A stretch of 52,807 nucleotides of DNA, from NCBI RefSeq assembly GCF_003014735.1, contig NZ_PYAX01000028.1, forward strand, positions 1 through 52,807, read 5' to 3'. The position numbers were made by a program, and so were the translations under genes. This DNA comes from Saccharothrix carnea. Its GTDB lineage: Bacteria > Actinomycetota > Actinomycetes > Mycobacteriales > Pseudonocardiaceae. The first letter of the stretch is position 1. Each line of letters begins with the position of its first letter. This document shows positions 16,250-24,412 of the stretch, in pieces. A model generated the notes under the pieces. It did not search any database and had not been told where the DNA came from. It saw nothing but the letters and a program-made list of their open reading frames with translations.

Positions 16250-17338
16250 CTACGGAGCCGGGGGCTCGGTGTGGATGAGCGGGCGGACCGAGTCGCGGAT
16301 GACGATGTGGGTGCCCAACAGGACGTGCTCGGCCACCTGGGACTTGTTCCGCACGCGTTCGAGGGCCATGCGCACGGCGGTGCGGCCCAGTTCCTCGTGT
16401 GGCACGTGGACGGTGGTCAGGTCGATGTCGGCGGACGGGGACAGGTCGTCGAAGCCCACCAGCGAGATGTCGTCGGGGACCCGCAGGCCGTGTTCGCGCA
16501 ACGCCTGCCGTGCGCCGGCGGCGATCAGGTCGTTGCAGGCGAAGACGGCGGTGAAGTCGGGCGGTCCGGCGGCGAGCCGTTCGCCGATCATCCGGTGGCC
16601 CTCGCGGCGCTCCATGCTGCCCACCACCTCCAGGCCGGGGTCGTGGGGGACGCGGTGGTCCGCCAGGGCCTTGCGGTAGCCCGCGATGCGGCTGTCCTGC
16701 GTGCTGTAGTCGTCACGGCGGCCGAGGAACAGGATGCGCCGGTGGCCCGCCGACAGCAGGTGGCTGGTGATGGCGTGCGCTCCGCCGGTGTTGTCGTACT
16801 CGACGACCAGCGCGGGCACGTCCGGGCCGAGGGCCGGGCGCCCGCACAGCACGAGTTGCGAGCCCGCCAGCGCCAACGCGCGGGCGTAGTCGACCATCCG
16901 CTCCCGGTAGGCCTGGTCGGCCACGACGTTGCCCACCAGGATCACGCACTCGGCGTGCTCCTCGCGCATGAGCTGGACCGTGGCCAGCTCGCGCTCCGGG
17001 TCGCCGCCGGTGGTGCCGACGATGCACAGCTTGCCGTCGACCGCGGCCTGCGCCTGCACGCCCTGCGCGACGTGCGCGTAGTGCGGTGAGACGACGGAGT
17101 TGACGATGATGCCGACGCTGCGGCTGCTCGCACCGGCCAGGCCGCGCGCGTTGGCGTTGGCCACGTAGTCCAGCTCGCGCACGGCCTTCAAGACCCTGGT
17201 GCGGGTGGCAGGTGCGCTGGGGTAGGTGCCGGACAGGATCCGGGACACCGTGGCGACGGAGACGCCCGCGTGTGCGGCCACGTCGCGGATCGTCGTGGGG
17301 CGTGGCACCCCGCTGTCGGACGCCGCGCGCCGGACCAT
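16250..17338 (-). CDS. LacI-family regulator of the rhamnogalacturonan genes
   Basis: 362 residues. The helix-turn-helix TTIRDVAAHAGVSVATVSRIL is followed by a sugar-binding sensor ending DDISLVGFDDLSPSADIDLTTV. ATG 17338 follows GAGGGGG. It is divergent from the PL26 lyase gene. The 267-bp gap holds two sites of the form GTAArCGsTT, and two more stand before the PL11 lyase gene, so it most likely represses both lyases until a rhamnose- or galacturonate-containing inducer appears. The inducer is inference. Confidence 0.9.
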   Translation of the reverse strand: MVRRAASDSGVPRPTTIRDVAAHAGVSVATVSRILSGTYPSAPATRTRVLKAVRELDYVANANARGLAGASSRSVGIIVNSVVSPHYAHVAQGVQAQAAVDGKLCIVGTTGGDPERELATVQLMREEHAECVILVGNVVADQAYRERMVDYARALALAGSQLVLCGRPALGPDVPALVVEYDNTGGAHAITSHLLSAGHRRILFLGRRDDYSTQDSRIAGYRKALADHRVPHDPGLEVVGSMERREGHRMIGERLAAGPPDFTAVFACNDLIAAGARQALREHGLRVPDDISLVGFDDLSPSADIDLTTVHVPHEELGRTAVRMALERVRNKSQVAEHVLLGTHIVIRDSVRPLIHTEPPAP

Positions 17339-17366
17339 CCCGCCCCCTCGTTGCCGAAACCCGGTG

Positions 17367-17379
17367 GTAAACCGCTTAC
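17367..17379. promoter_or_regulatory. LacI operator candidate, lacI side
   Basis: GTAAACCGCTTAC (reverse strand GTAAGCGGTTTAC) lies 29 bp before the LacI start. Its AAGCGGTT core matches the sites at 17546, 22924 and 22992; autoregulation is likely. Confidence 0.6.
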
Positions 17380-17545
17380 ACGAGATGTTTCCGGCTGACC
17401 GTCCTGGTGTCAAATCACCGCAGGTCGAGCGGCGTGCGCCAGGCGTCGCCGCGATGGTCCGCCCGTGCTGCGGACGCCGTAAACGCATCCCGTTCGACGG
17501 GTGGCTGTTGACAGAAAATGCGTGCGATGCTGCGATCATGTGCAT

Positions 17546-17558
17546 GTAAACGGTTCAA
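17546..17558. promoter_or_regulatory. LacI operator candidate, PL26 side
   Basis: GTAAACGGTTCAA lies about 48 bp before the PL26 start. It shares GTAAACGGTT exactly with the site at 22992 before the PL11 gene. Confidence 0.6.
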
Positions 17559-17605
17559 CCGGGAGTCGTTCCACCTGTGCAACGCTCACCCCTTGTGGAG
17601 TCCGC

Positions 17606-20335
17606 ATGTCGATGATCTCGCGACGAAATCTCCTGCTCGGCGCGGCCGCGGTCGGTGCCGCCGGTCCGTTCGTCCACCCCGTGGCCCCAGCGGCTGCCGA
17701 ACCCGGCACAGGTGCCGCGGTGAGCGGCCTGCCGGAGGACGGCGTCCCACTCCGGTGGTTGGAAGGCGGCACACCCCGGCAACTGGCCGCCGGGTCCACG
17801 TGGGGCGTGCCGTGGCCGAAGGGCAAGGTGCCCCGGGAGCAGGCGTTCGCCTTGCGCACCGCCGCCGGGCAGCAGGTTCCCGTGCAGACGTGGGCCACCG
17901 CGTACTGGCCGGACGGTTCGCTGAAGTGGACCGCGCACGCCATCGGCGCCGACGTGCCACCGGCCGAGCAGTACGTGCTCACCGGTGGAACGCCCGCGAC
18001 TCCCGCGACCGCCGTGACCGTCGAGGACGGTCGCGAGCAGGTGGTGGTGAGCACCGGCGTGGTCCGGTGCGTGATCCCCAAGAAGGGCGACCAGCTGGTG
18101 CGCGCCCTGTTCCGGGGCGACCGCGAGATCGCCCGCAACGGCAGGCTGGTGTGCCTGCGGCAGGACGAGCCGGGTGACGACGAGGGCGGCGCGGCGAAGC
18201 CGGAGAGGTTCACCGGCCGCACGGAGACGGTGACGGTCGAGCAGTCCGGCCCGGTCCGCGCGGTGGTCAGGGTCGACGGCGGCCACCGCCACGGCAACCG
18301 CACGTGGCTGCCGTTCACCGTGCGGCTGTACTTCTACGCCGGCAGCGACGGCATCCGCGCCGTGCACACGTTCGTGTACGACGGCGACGAGAAGAAGGAC
18401 TTCATCCGCGGCCTGGGCATCCGGTTCGAGGTGCCGATGCGCGACGAGCCGCACGACCGGCACGTGCGCTTCGCCGGACCGGGCGACGGCGTGCTGTCCG
18501 AAGCGGTGCGCGGTGTCACCGGCCTGCGGCGCGATCCCGGTGCGGCGGTCCGCCAGGCCCAGGTCGCGGGACGGGCCACCCCGCCGGTGCACACGTGGGA
18601 CACGCGGGTCGGCTCCCGGCTGCACCTCGTCCCCGCGTTCGGCGACTACTCGCTGCGCCAGCTCACCGCGGACGGCTTCCAGGTCCGCAAGCGCACCAAG
18701 CCGGGCCACGGCTGGCTCCCCGTCGACTCCGCAGGCCGGGCCGGCGGGCTCGGCTACGTCGGCGGTCCGAGCGGCGGGTTCGCCTTCGGCATGCGCCACT
18801 TCTGGCAGCTGCACCCCACCGGGCTCGACATCCGGGGCGCGGCCGGCGACACCGCCGAGGTGACGGTGTGGCTGTGGTCGCCCGACGCCGCGCCGATGGA
18901 CCTGCGCTTCTACCACGACGGCATGGGCCAGGACACCTACGCCGAGCAGCTGGAAGGCCTGGAGATCACCTACGAGGACTACGAACCGGGCTTCGGCACG
19001 CCGTACGGGATCGCCCGCACGACCGAGCTGGTGTTCTGGGCGCTGGAGTCGACTCCCGCCGCGGCCCGGGTCGCGGAGCTGGCGCAGGCGGTGCGGACGC
19101 CGCCGCAGGTCGTCGCACCACCGGCGCACCTGCACGCGGCCGGCGTGTTCGGCGACTGGGCGCCGGTCGACCGCTCGACCCCGGCCAAGGCGCGCATCGA
19201 GGACCGCCTGGACTTCCTGTTCGACTACCACAGCGGGCAGGTCGAGCAGCGGTCCTGGTACGGCTTCTGGGACTACGGCGACATCATGCACAGCTACGAC
19301 CCGGACCGGCACGTGTGGCGCTACGACGTCGGCGGTTACGCGTGGGACAACTCCGAGCTGTCTACCGACCTGTGGCTCTGGTACCACTACCTGCGCACCG
19401 GCAAGGCCGAGGTGTACCGGTTCGCGGAGGCGATGACGCGGCACACCGGCGAGGTCGACGTCTACCACCTGGGCAAGTGGCAGGACCTGGGCACGCGCCA
19501 CGGCGTGCAGCACTGGGCCGACAGCGCCAAGCAACTGCGCATCAGCAACGCGGGCTACCGCCGCTTCCTCTACTTCCTCACCGCCGACGAGCGCACCGGT
19601 GACCTGATGCGCGACCTCGTGGACGCCGACCGGACTTTCCTGGCGCTCGACCCGATCCGCAAGATCCGCACCGGCCCGTACGAACCGGACCCGCACGCGC
19701 TCAGCGTCGGCACCGGCACGGACTGGAGCGGCCTCGCGCTGGCGTGGCTGACCGAGTGGGAGCGCGGCGGCGACCCGATCGCCCGCGAGAAGCTCCTCAA
19801 CGGCATGCGCACCATCGCGGCGATGCCCAACGGGTTCGCGCAGGGCAGCGGCCTGTACGACCTCGACAACGGCTCGTTCGCGCCCGCGCAGCCGGCGGTG
19901 AACGTCGGTTCGCTGGGGTCGGTGTTCGGCTTGGTCGAGGTGTGCAGCGAGCTGATCGACCTGACCGGCGACGAGGCGTTCACCAGGGCGTGGCTGCGGT
20001 ACTGCCGCCTCTACAACGGCACCACCGCCGAGCAGCAGGCCGAGACGGGCCAGTCCTGGGGCAGCCTCAACCTGCGCCAGGCCCACTCCCGACTCACCGC
20101 CTACGCCGCCGCGAAGCTCGGCGACACCGCCTTGGCCGCACGGGCGTGGAAGGAGTTCGACACCGGCCACGCCGGTTACCCGCGCACGCTGGAGTTCAAA
20201 TCCGTGCGGGTGCAAGGTCCGACTGTGCTCAAGCCGGTCGACGAGGCCGGCTTCGCCTCGGTCAACGCCTCCGCCCAGTACGGCCTGGCCGCCATCCAGT
20301 GCCTGGCCCTCGTGGGAGACCACCTTCCCTCGTAG
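17606..20335 (+). CDS. Exo-rhamnogalacturonan lyase-like protein (PL26), Tat-exported
   Basis: 909 residues. The twin-arginine signal SMISRRNLLLGAAAVG with an alanine-rich h-region predicts folded export by Tat. The body begins GVPLRWLEGG, then STWGVPWPKG and PDGSLKWTAHAIG, as in the three-domain PcRGLX/PL26 exo-rhamnogalacturonan lyase family, and extends through an alpha-helical barrel-like middle (QRSWYGFWDYGDIMHSYDP, RYDVGGYAWDNSE). It would remove disaccharides from the ends of rhamnogalacturonan I. ATG 17606 has GTGGAG 5 nt upstream. It is divergent from the LacI regulator and convergent with the PL11 endo-lyase. Confidence 0.85.
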   Translation: MSMISRRNLLLGAAAVGAAGPFVHPVAPAAAEPGTGAAVSGLPEDGVPLRWLEGGTPRQLAAGSTWGVPWPKGKVPREQAFALRTAAGQQVPVQTWATAYWPDGSLKWTAHAIGADVPPAEQYVLTGGTPATPATAVTVEDGREQVVVSTGVVRCVIPKKGDQLVRALFRGDREIARNGRLVCLRQDEPGDDEGGAAKPERFTGRTETVTVEQSGPVRAVVRVDGGHRHGNRTWLPFTVRLYFYAGSDGIRAVHTFVYDGDEKKDFIRGLGIRFEVPMRDEPHDRHVRFAGPGDGVLSEAVRGVTGLRRDPGAAVRQAQVAGRATPPVHTWDTRVGSRLHLVPAFGDYSLRQLTADGFQVRKRTKPGHGWLPVDSAGRAGGLGYVGGPSGGFAFGMRHFWQLHPTGLDIRGAAGDTAEVTVWLWSPDAAPMDLRFYHDGMGQDTYAEQLEGLEITYEDYEPGFGTPYGIARTTELVFWALESTPAAARVAELAQAVRTPPQVVAPPAHLHAAGVFGDWAPVDRSTPAKARIEDRLDFLFDYHSGQVEQRSWYGFWDYGDIMHSYDPDRHVWRYDVGGYAWDNSELSTDLWLWYHYLRTGKAEVYRFAEAMTRHTGEVDVYHLGKWQDLGTRHGVQHWADSAKQLRISNAGYRRFLYFLTADERTGDLMRDLVDADRTFLALDPIRKIRTGPYEPDPHALSVGTGTDWSGLALAWLTEWERGGDPIAREKLLNGMRTIAAMPNGFAQGSGLYDLDNGSFAPAQPAVNVGSLGSVFGLVEVCSELIDLTGDEAFTRAWLRYCRLYNGTTAEQQAETGQSWGSLNLRQAHSRLTAYAAAKLGDTALAARAWKEFDTGHAGYPRTLEFKSVRVQGPTVLKPVDEAGFASVNASAQYGLAAIQCLALVGDHLPS

Positions 20336-20371
20336 CCAGACCGAGGCCCTCTCACCGGGCACCCCTCCGCA

Positions 20372-20404
20372 GCGGCCCGCCACGGGAGATCCGTGGCGGG
20401 CCGC
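20372..20404. terminator. Bidirectional terminator between the two lyase genes
   Basis: A perfect 14-bp stem (20372-20385 with 20391-20404) has a 5-nt loop. It is flanked by a further CCCTCTC/GAGAGGG pairing, between the convergent PL26 and PL11 stops. Confidence 0.85.
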
Positions 20405-20426
20405 GGTGTCACCGTGCCGAGAGGGC

Positions 20427-22724
20427 TTACCTGGGTGGGTAGGTGATGTTCGGACGGGGTGGTGTGGCCATGCCCGCGCCGAGGAAGTAGTCGACGTGGT
20501 GGGACTGGATGTAGCCCTTGAGGGTCATGGCGTTGCGGTAGGCGGGGTTGTGCGCCAACGTGTAGAGCCTGGTGGTGCTGGGCCGGTCGGTGGTGAAGAT
20601 GATCAGCTCGTTGAACGCGGCGTTGGTGTAGAGGACCTCTTCGCGCCAGTCACCGAGGATGTCGCCCTGGAGGACGGGGGAGTTGCCCTGGGCGGCGTCG
20701 ACCGCGCCGTAGTCGGAGGTGGTGAGCAGCCGGGGCACCCTGCTCGTCGTGGTGGGGTTGTTCGGGTTCCACTTCTCGAACTTGCCGTCGTTGAGCAGTT
20801 CCATGGTGGTGTCGCCGTCCCAGTGCAGGCCCAGCTGCGGCCAGGGCTGGAGCGAGGTGTCCGACTGGGTGAGCCGGTTGGTGGGTGCGTTGTAGAGGCC
20901 GTCGAAGGACCAGACCTCCATGCCGGGGTGGCGGGGGTCGACGTCACCGACCATGCCACGGCCCACGTCGACCACGCCCGAGCCGGTGTGCCGCCAGATG
21001 ATGCTGCCGTTGGCGGCGTTGTAGTAGTACTCGCGCAGGCCGCTGGGGTTGTTCTGCTGGACGCCGTAGCCCTCCAGCCCGGGGCGGCCGGGGTCGATGT
21101 CGGTGAGGTGGAAGCGGTCGCCGTGCACGACACCGGCCGGGCCGAGCGAGTAGCGCAGGGTGCCGTTGCCGTTGAGCACGAAGCCGATCTCGGCGATCTC
21201 GTCGCGGCCGTCACCGTCGACGTCGATGATGCGGGTGTTGTGCCCGTCCGGCAGGTCCTGGTTGCCGCGCAGGAACTTCCACTGCATCGTCAGCGCGTTG
21301 CCGGTGAACCGCCAGGCGGCGAACATGAGGTTGAAGTCGCCGCTGCCGATCCGGTTCTTCATGAACGCGACCAGGCTGGGGTTGACGCCGTCGAGGTAGC
21401 CGACGCCGAAGCGCGCGTACATCGGGCCGTCTGCCAGGTAGTCGGTCGGCACGGGCGCGGTGGCGCGGGGCGCTCCGGTCATCCCGTCGAGGATGGCGAT
21501 GTGCTGGCGGTTGTCGTTGCTGTCGGTGAACCTGACGCCGTTGCCGAACGTGACGCCGTTGGCGATGCGCACGGCGACTTCGGCGCGGCCGTCGCTGTCG
21601 AGGTCCTGGACGGTGACGCCGTCGTTGTGGCCGACGTCGATCGTGGACGAGCCGCCTTCGATGTTGTTCTGGTTGGTGCTGTTGGGGCCCATGTCGACCT
21701 GCCAGAGGAACCGGCCGTCGCGGCGGTAGGCCTCGATCTTCTGCGGTGAGGTCTGGCGGTCCAGCACGTAGTCGTACTCGCCGTCACCGTCGAGGTCACC
21801 GGCCCACAGGAACTTCACCGCACCGCCCGCGCGCAGCGGCACGCGCACCACCGGCTCGGTCGCGGCGTTGGCGCGCAGGGTGAACGCCGCGCTGGGCGCC
21901 TGCTCGACACCGTTGACCACCGGGCGCACCCGATAGCTGTTGGCTTGCGTGAGGTTCGCGGTGGAGTCGACGTAGTTGGTGCCGCCGGTCAGGACGGACG
22001 GGTTGAGCTTGACCTCGGCGCCGCCGGTGGAGCGGTAGACGTTGAAGCCGATGCCGGCCGGGTCCAGTCCCAGCAGTCGCCAGGACACCAGCACCTGGCT
22101 GCCGCCCGACCGCACGGCCACCACACCGCGGCCCAAGCTCTCCATCTTGCGACCCTCGCCGGGCAGGGTCCCACCGTCGACCTCGACCATCCGCCACTGC
22201 TGGTTGACCCCACCGTTGTCGGTGTACTGGGAGATGCGGCCACCATCGGCGGTGGACCGCTCCCAGACGTCCATCGCCTTGCCGCTGTTGCGGTTGACCA
22301 GCTTGACGTGGCCGCTGTCGGTGTCCAGCACCTGCCACTGCTGGTTGGCGGCACCGGTGTCGGGCCACTGGACCAGCTGGGCGCCGTCTGCGGTGGACCA
22401 GTCCAGTACGTCGACCACCTTGCCGGAGTGGCGGGCCTTGAGCCGGTAGTAGCCGTTGCCGGAGGGGACGAACTGGAACTGCTGGTTGGCCTGGTCGAGC
22501 GGTGCGAACTGCTGGATGCAGGCGCGGTCGGCGGTGGACTGCTCGCACACGTCGATCGCCTTGCCGCTGTGCCGGGAGACGAGCTGGTACCAGGCGTTGG
22601 TGTCGATGGTCGCGGCGGCGGCAGGCGTCGAGGCGACCGCCGTGATGACGCCTGCCACGACGACCAGGGCGGTCGCCAACACGGTGGCACGCCACCGCCG
22701 GCGTAAGGGGTTCGGGTGGATCAC
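20427..22724 (-). CDS. Secreted rhamnogalacturonan lyase PL11 with N-terminal ricin-type CBM13
   Basis: 765 residues. A signal peptide (RATVLATALVVVAGVITAVAS) precedes a ricin-type beta-trefoil (about 40-175, repeats NQQFQF, NQQWQVL and NQQWRMV). The PL11 catalytic domain starts KMESLGRGVVAVRSGGSQVL and continues as an eight-bladed propeller rich in calcium-type loops (GDLDGDGEYD, DLDSDGRAE, DVDGDGRDE). It ends HHVDYFLGAGMATPPRP, a family hallmark. It is an endo-lyase cleaving the rhamnose-galacturonate backbone. Start GTG 22724 follows GAGGAAG. LacI-type sites lie 200-280 bp upstream. Confidence 0.93.
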   Translation of the reverse strand: MIHPNPLRRRWRATVLATALVVVAGVITAVASTPAAAATIDTNAWYQLVSRHSGKAIDVCEQSTADRACIQQFAPLDQANQQFQFVPSGNGYYRLKARHSGKVVDVLDWSTADGAQLVQWPDTGAANQQWQVLDTDSGHVKLVNRNSGKAMDVWERSTADGGRISQYTDNGGVNQQWRMVEVDGGTLPGEGRKMESLGRGVVAVRSGGSQVLVSWRLLGLDPAGIGFNVYRSTGGAEVKLNPSVLTGGTNYVDSTANLTQANSYRVRPVVNGVEQAPSAAFTLRANAATEPVVRVPLRAGGAVKFLWAGDLDGDGEYDYVLDRQTSPQKIEAYRRDGRFLWQVDMGPNSTNQNNIEGGSSTIDVGHNDGVTVQDLDSDGRAEVAVRIANGVTFGNGVRFTDSNDNRQHIAILDGMTGAPRATAPVPTDYLADGPMYARFGVGYLDGVNPSLVAFMKNRIGSGDFNLMFAAWRFTGNALTMQWKFLRGNQDLPDGHNTRIIDVDGDGRDEIAEIGFVLNGNGTLRYSLGPAGVVHGDRFHLTDIDPGRPGLEGYGVQQNNPSGLREYYYNAANGSIIWRHTGSGVVDVGRGMVGDVDPRHPGMEVWSFDGLYNAPTNRLTQSDTSLQPWPQLGLHWDGDTTMELLNDGKFEKWNPNNPTTTSRVPRLLTTSDYGAVDAAQGNSPVLQGDILGDWREEVLYTNAAFNELIIFTTDRPSTTRLYTLAHNPAYRNAMTLKGYIQSHHVDYFLGAGMATPPRPNITYPPR

Positions 22725-22923
22725 GGAGCTTCCTCTCGGTGGTGGGACCTGTCCGTAGGGCGTGCCTCAGCACCCGGCCGGGAAGGGCGGTCGGGCCGGA
22801 CGTGAGGGTGAAGTCGACCCTGGCCTGGTCGGCGGTCGGCGAGCGTCCCGCCCCGGTGGACCAGGGCGTCGAGGTCGTGCGCGACTCGTTGGCGGGGTGT
22901 CCGGTGGAGCCGGCGCTCTGAAC

Positions 22924-22936
22924 ATAAAGCGCTTAC
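22924..22936. promoter_or_regulatory. LacI operator candidate upstream of PL11 (distal to start)
   Basis: ATAAAGCGCTTAC; reverse strand GTAAGCGCTTTAT. Its AAGCGCTT core is a perfect 8-bp palindrome and resembles the site before the LacI gene. Confidence 0.6.
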
Positions 22937-22944
22937 CTGGCTCA

Positions 22945-22958
22945 GTCAACCGGTTGAC
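22945..22958. promoter_or_regulatory. Perfect 14-bp palindrome
   Basis: GTCAACCGGTTGAC is an exact palindrome between the two LacI-type sites. It differs in core from them and may bind another regulator or a second dimer. Confidence 0.5.
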
Positions 22959-22991
22959 CTGGCAGGAATCCTGCCTCTACTGTTGCAGACA

Positions 22992-23004
22992 GTAAACGGT
23001 TACA
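22992..23004. promoter_or_regulatory. LacI operator candidate upstream of PL11
   Basis: GTAAACGGTTACA shares the ten bases GTAAACGGTT with the site before the PL26 gene. Confidence 0.6.
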
Positions 23005-23079
23005 TGGCCGGTCGCGTCGACGGCGGCGTCGGAAGGGCTCGGCCTGCCGGTGGACCGGGCAGCTCAGGGTTGGCTGGTG

Positions 23080-23316
23080 TTACTTCTTGGTCCGTGCTGC
23101 TTTTCCGGCGGTCGACTCCTGGTAGACGTCCGCGTAGGTGCGAGAGCCTCCGACGAGCTCGTCGCAGAAACCGGTGAAGTCCGAGTAGGGGAAGAAGTGG
23201 CAATTGATCTCTTCCCAGGCTGCCCGGTGGTCGGCGGGCAGTGCCTCGGCTCGCGCTTCGAACGCCTTCCACTCCCTGGTGAGGTCGCTGCCGGTGGTGG
23301 TCTCCCGGAAATTCAG
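23080..23316 (-). CDS. DUF1048-family small protein, probable CTG start
   Basis: 78 residues. The sequence NFRETTTGSDLTREWKAFEA, then LPADHRAAWEEINCHFFPYSDFTGFCDELVGG, matches the small DUF1048 proteins that accompany PadR regulators. Family members begin at the residue before NF, which here is a CTG at 23316-23314. That CTG has AAGGAGGG at ideal spacing and overlaps the PadR stop by 4 bp (CTGA), as ATGA overlaps normally do. No ATG, GTG or TTG lies at that place; the nearest upstream ATG (23364) would add 16 residues from inside padR. Function unknown. Confidence 0.75.
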   Translation of the reverse strand: MNFRETTTGSDLTREWKAFEARAEALPADHRAAWEEINCHFFPYSDFTGFCDELVGGSRTYADVYQESTAGKAARTKK

Positions 23317-23621
23317 CTCCCGCCCTCCTTCAGCTTGGCGATCCGCGAGGTGATGTACTCCCATTTCGCCCAGAACGTCGCGAGTTCTTCGCGTCCGGCC
23401 TCGTTGAGCGCGTAGAACTTCCGCGGCGGACCCACCTCGGACGGTCGTTTCGTCACCTGGACGAGGCCGTTCTTCTCCAGCCGCAACAGGATCGTGTACA
23501 CCGTGCCCTCGACGACGTCGGTGAAGCCGAGGTCGTTGAGGCGGCGCGTGATGGCGTACCCGTAGGTCTCCTCGGCGCCGATGATCTCCAGCACGCAGCC
23601 TTCGAGCGTGCCCTTCAACAT
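23313..23621 (-). CDS. PadR-family transcriptional regulator
   Basis: 102 residues from the first ATG: MLKGTLEGCVLEIIGAEETY, then YAITRRLNDLGFTDVVEGTVYTILLRLEKNGLV, the PadR winged helix, with a short C-terminal dimer helix. Homologues usually start with a few more residues (xxNLTEMLKG). Here the frame continues upstream as DNLTEM, and an ATC at 23639 has GGAGG 6 nt before it, so the true start may be that non-standard codon. It forms a two-gene unit with the DUF1048 gene and probably represses itself through the repeats at 23669-23700. Confidence 0.85.
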   Translation of the reverse strand: MLKGTLEGCVLEIIGAEETYGYAITRRLNDLGFTDVVEGTVYTILLRLEKNGLVQVTKRPSEVGPPRKFYALNEAGREELATFWAKWEYITSRIAKLKEGGS

Positions 23622-23668
23622 CTCCGTCAGGTTGTCGATCGCAGGCCTCCGGGACGGGTACTTGGTGC

Positions 23669-23700
23669 TACTGAGTACTGCTACATCGTATCACTGAGTA
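23669..23700. promoter_or_regulatory. Paired PadR operator candidate
   Basis: ACTGAGTA occurs twice, at 23670-23677 and 23693-23700, exactly 23 bp apart. The first copy is part of the odd palindrome TACTGAGTA, the second of CACTGAGTAGTG. The pair sits just upstream of padR, in the expected promoter position. Confidence 0.5.
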
Positions 23701-23859
23701 GTGACGGCGTGCACGATTGGGGGGAACGCGACAACGCCCGACACCGGACTCACGGGTTCGGCGGCGCGTTCGGGTCCGCTGTCGCTATGGTGCCGAGCGA
23801 GATGTCGTGAGCCCACGGGGCCCGGCAATGCGGGAGCGTGCCACCGAACGGGGGTTGTC

Positions 23860-24399
23860 GTGGCTGACCAGCAGCGGCGGCTGCAAGACATGATGAAGTC
23901 GTTCGAGGAGCAGGCGGCGAAGGCCGGCCAGCTCCAGGAGGCGATGAAGGGCCTGAGAGGCGTCGGCCGCAGCCGGGACGGGGCGGTGGTCGTGACCGCG
24001 GCGCCGTCCGGCGCCGTGCTCGGCCTGCAGCTCTCCCCGGCCGCGATGGGCCGCTCGCACGTGGCGTTGCAGCAGGAGATCCTGGACGCGATCCGGGCCG
24101 CCACCCAGGACGCCGCCCGCCAACTCGACGCGGCCGTCGCCCCGATCCTCGGTGACCGGCTGGAGCAGTTCAAGCAGGGCATGGCGGCCTCCGGTGTCGA
24201 GCCGATCATGCCGTCCGCGCCGCCGCCGCCCGGCCCGCCGGGCTTCGCGCCGGCCCCGCCCGCACCACCGCGAACCGGTCCGCCGCCCGGACCAGCCGGT
24301 GGGCCGCCGTTCGCCCCGCCGCCCGGCCAAACCCAGCGGAACCGTCCGGCCCCCGCGCCGGTCGAAGACGACGAACCACCGAGCACGTACCTGCGTTGA
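23860..24399 (+). CDS. YbaB/EbfC-family nucleoid-associated-like protein with proline-rich tail
   Basis: 179 residues. The first 105 or so form a YbaB/EbfC fold (QQRRLQDMMKSFEEQAAKAG ... SRDGAVVVTAAPSGAVLGLQL). The rest is a tail rich in proline, glycine and alanine ending EDDEPPSTYLR. In actinomycetes such tailed YbaB proteins open cassettes encoding EspC/WXG100-type secreted proteins, as here. GTG 23860 is chosen because upstream in-frame sequence is cysteine-rich and not conserved-looking. The next gene starts 13 bp after its stop. Confidence 0.78.
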   Translation: MADQQRRLQDMMKSFEEQAAKAGQLQEAMKGLRGVGRSRDGAVVVTAAPSGAVLGLQLSPAAMGRSHVALQQEILDAIRAATQDAARQLDAAVAPILGDRLEQFKQGMAASGVEPIMPSAPPPPGPPGFAPAPPAPPRTGPPPGPAGGPPFAPPPGQTQRNRPAPAPVEDDEPPSTYLR

Positions 24400-24412
24400 G
24401 GGGGAGCAGCGG

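Larger units (their letters stand above)
22725..23079. promoter_or_regulatory. 355-bp upstream region of the PL11 gene with clustered palindromes
   Basis: There is no gene here. The left 200 bp (22725-22920) show nothing recognisable. The right part packs four symmetric elements into 81 bp (22924-22936, 22945-22958, 22961-22975, 22992-23004), so the PL11 promoter probably lies here with a long leader. Confidence 0.55.
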
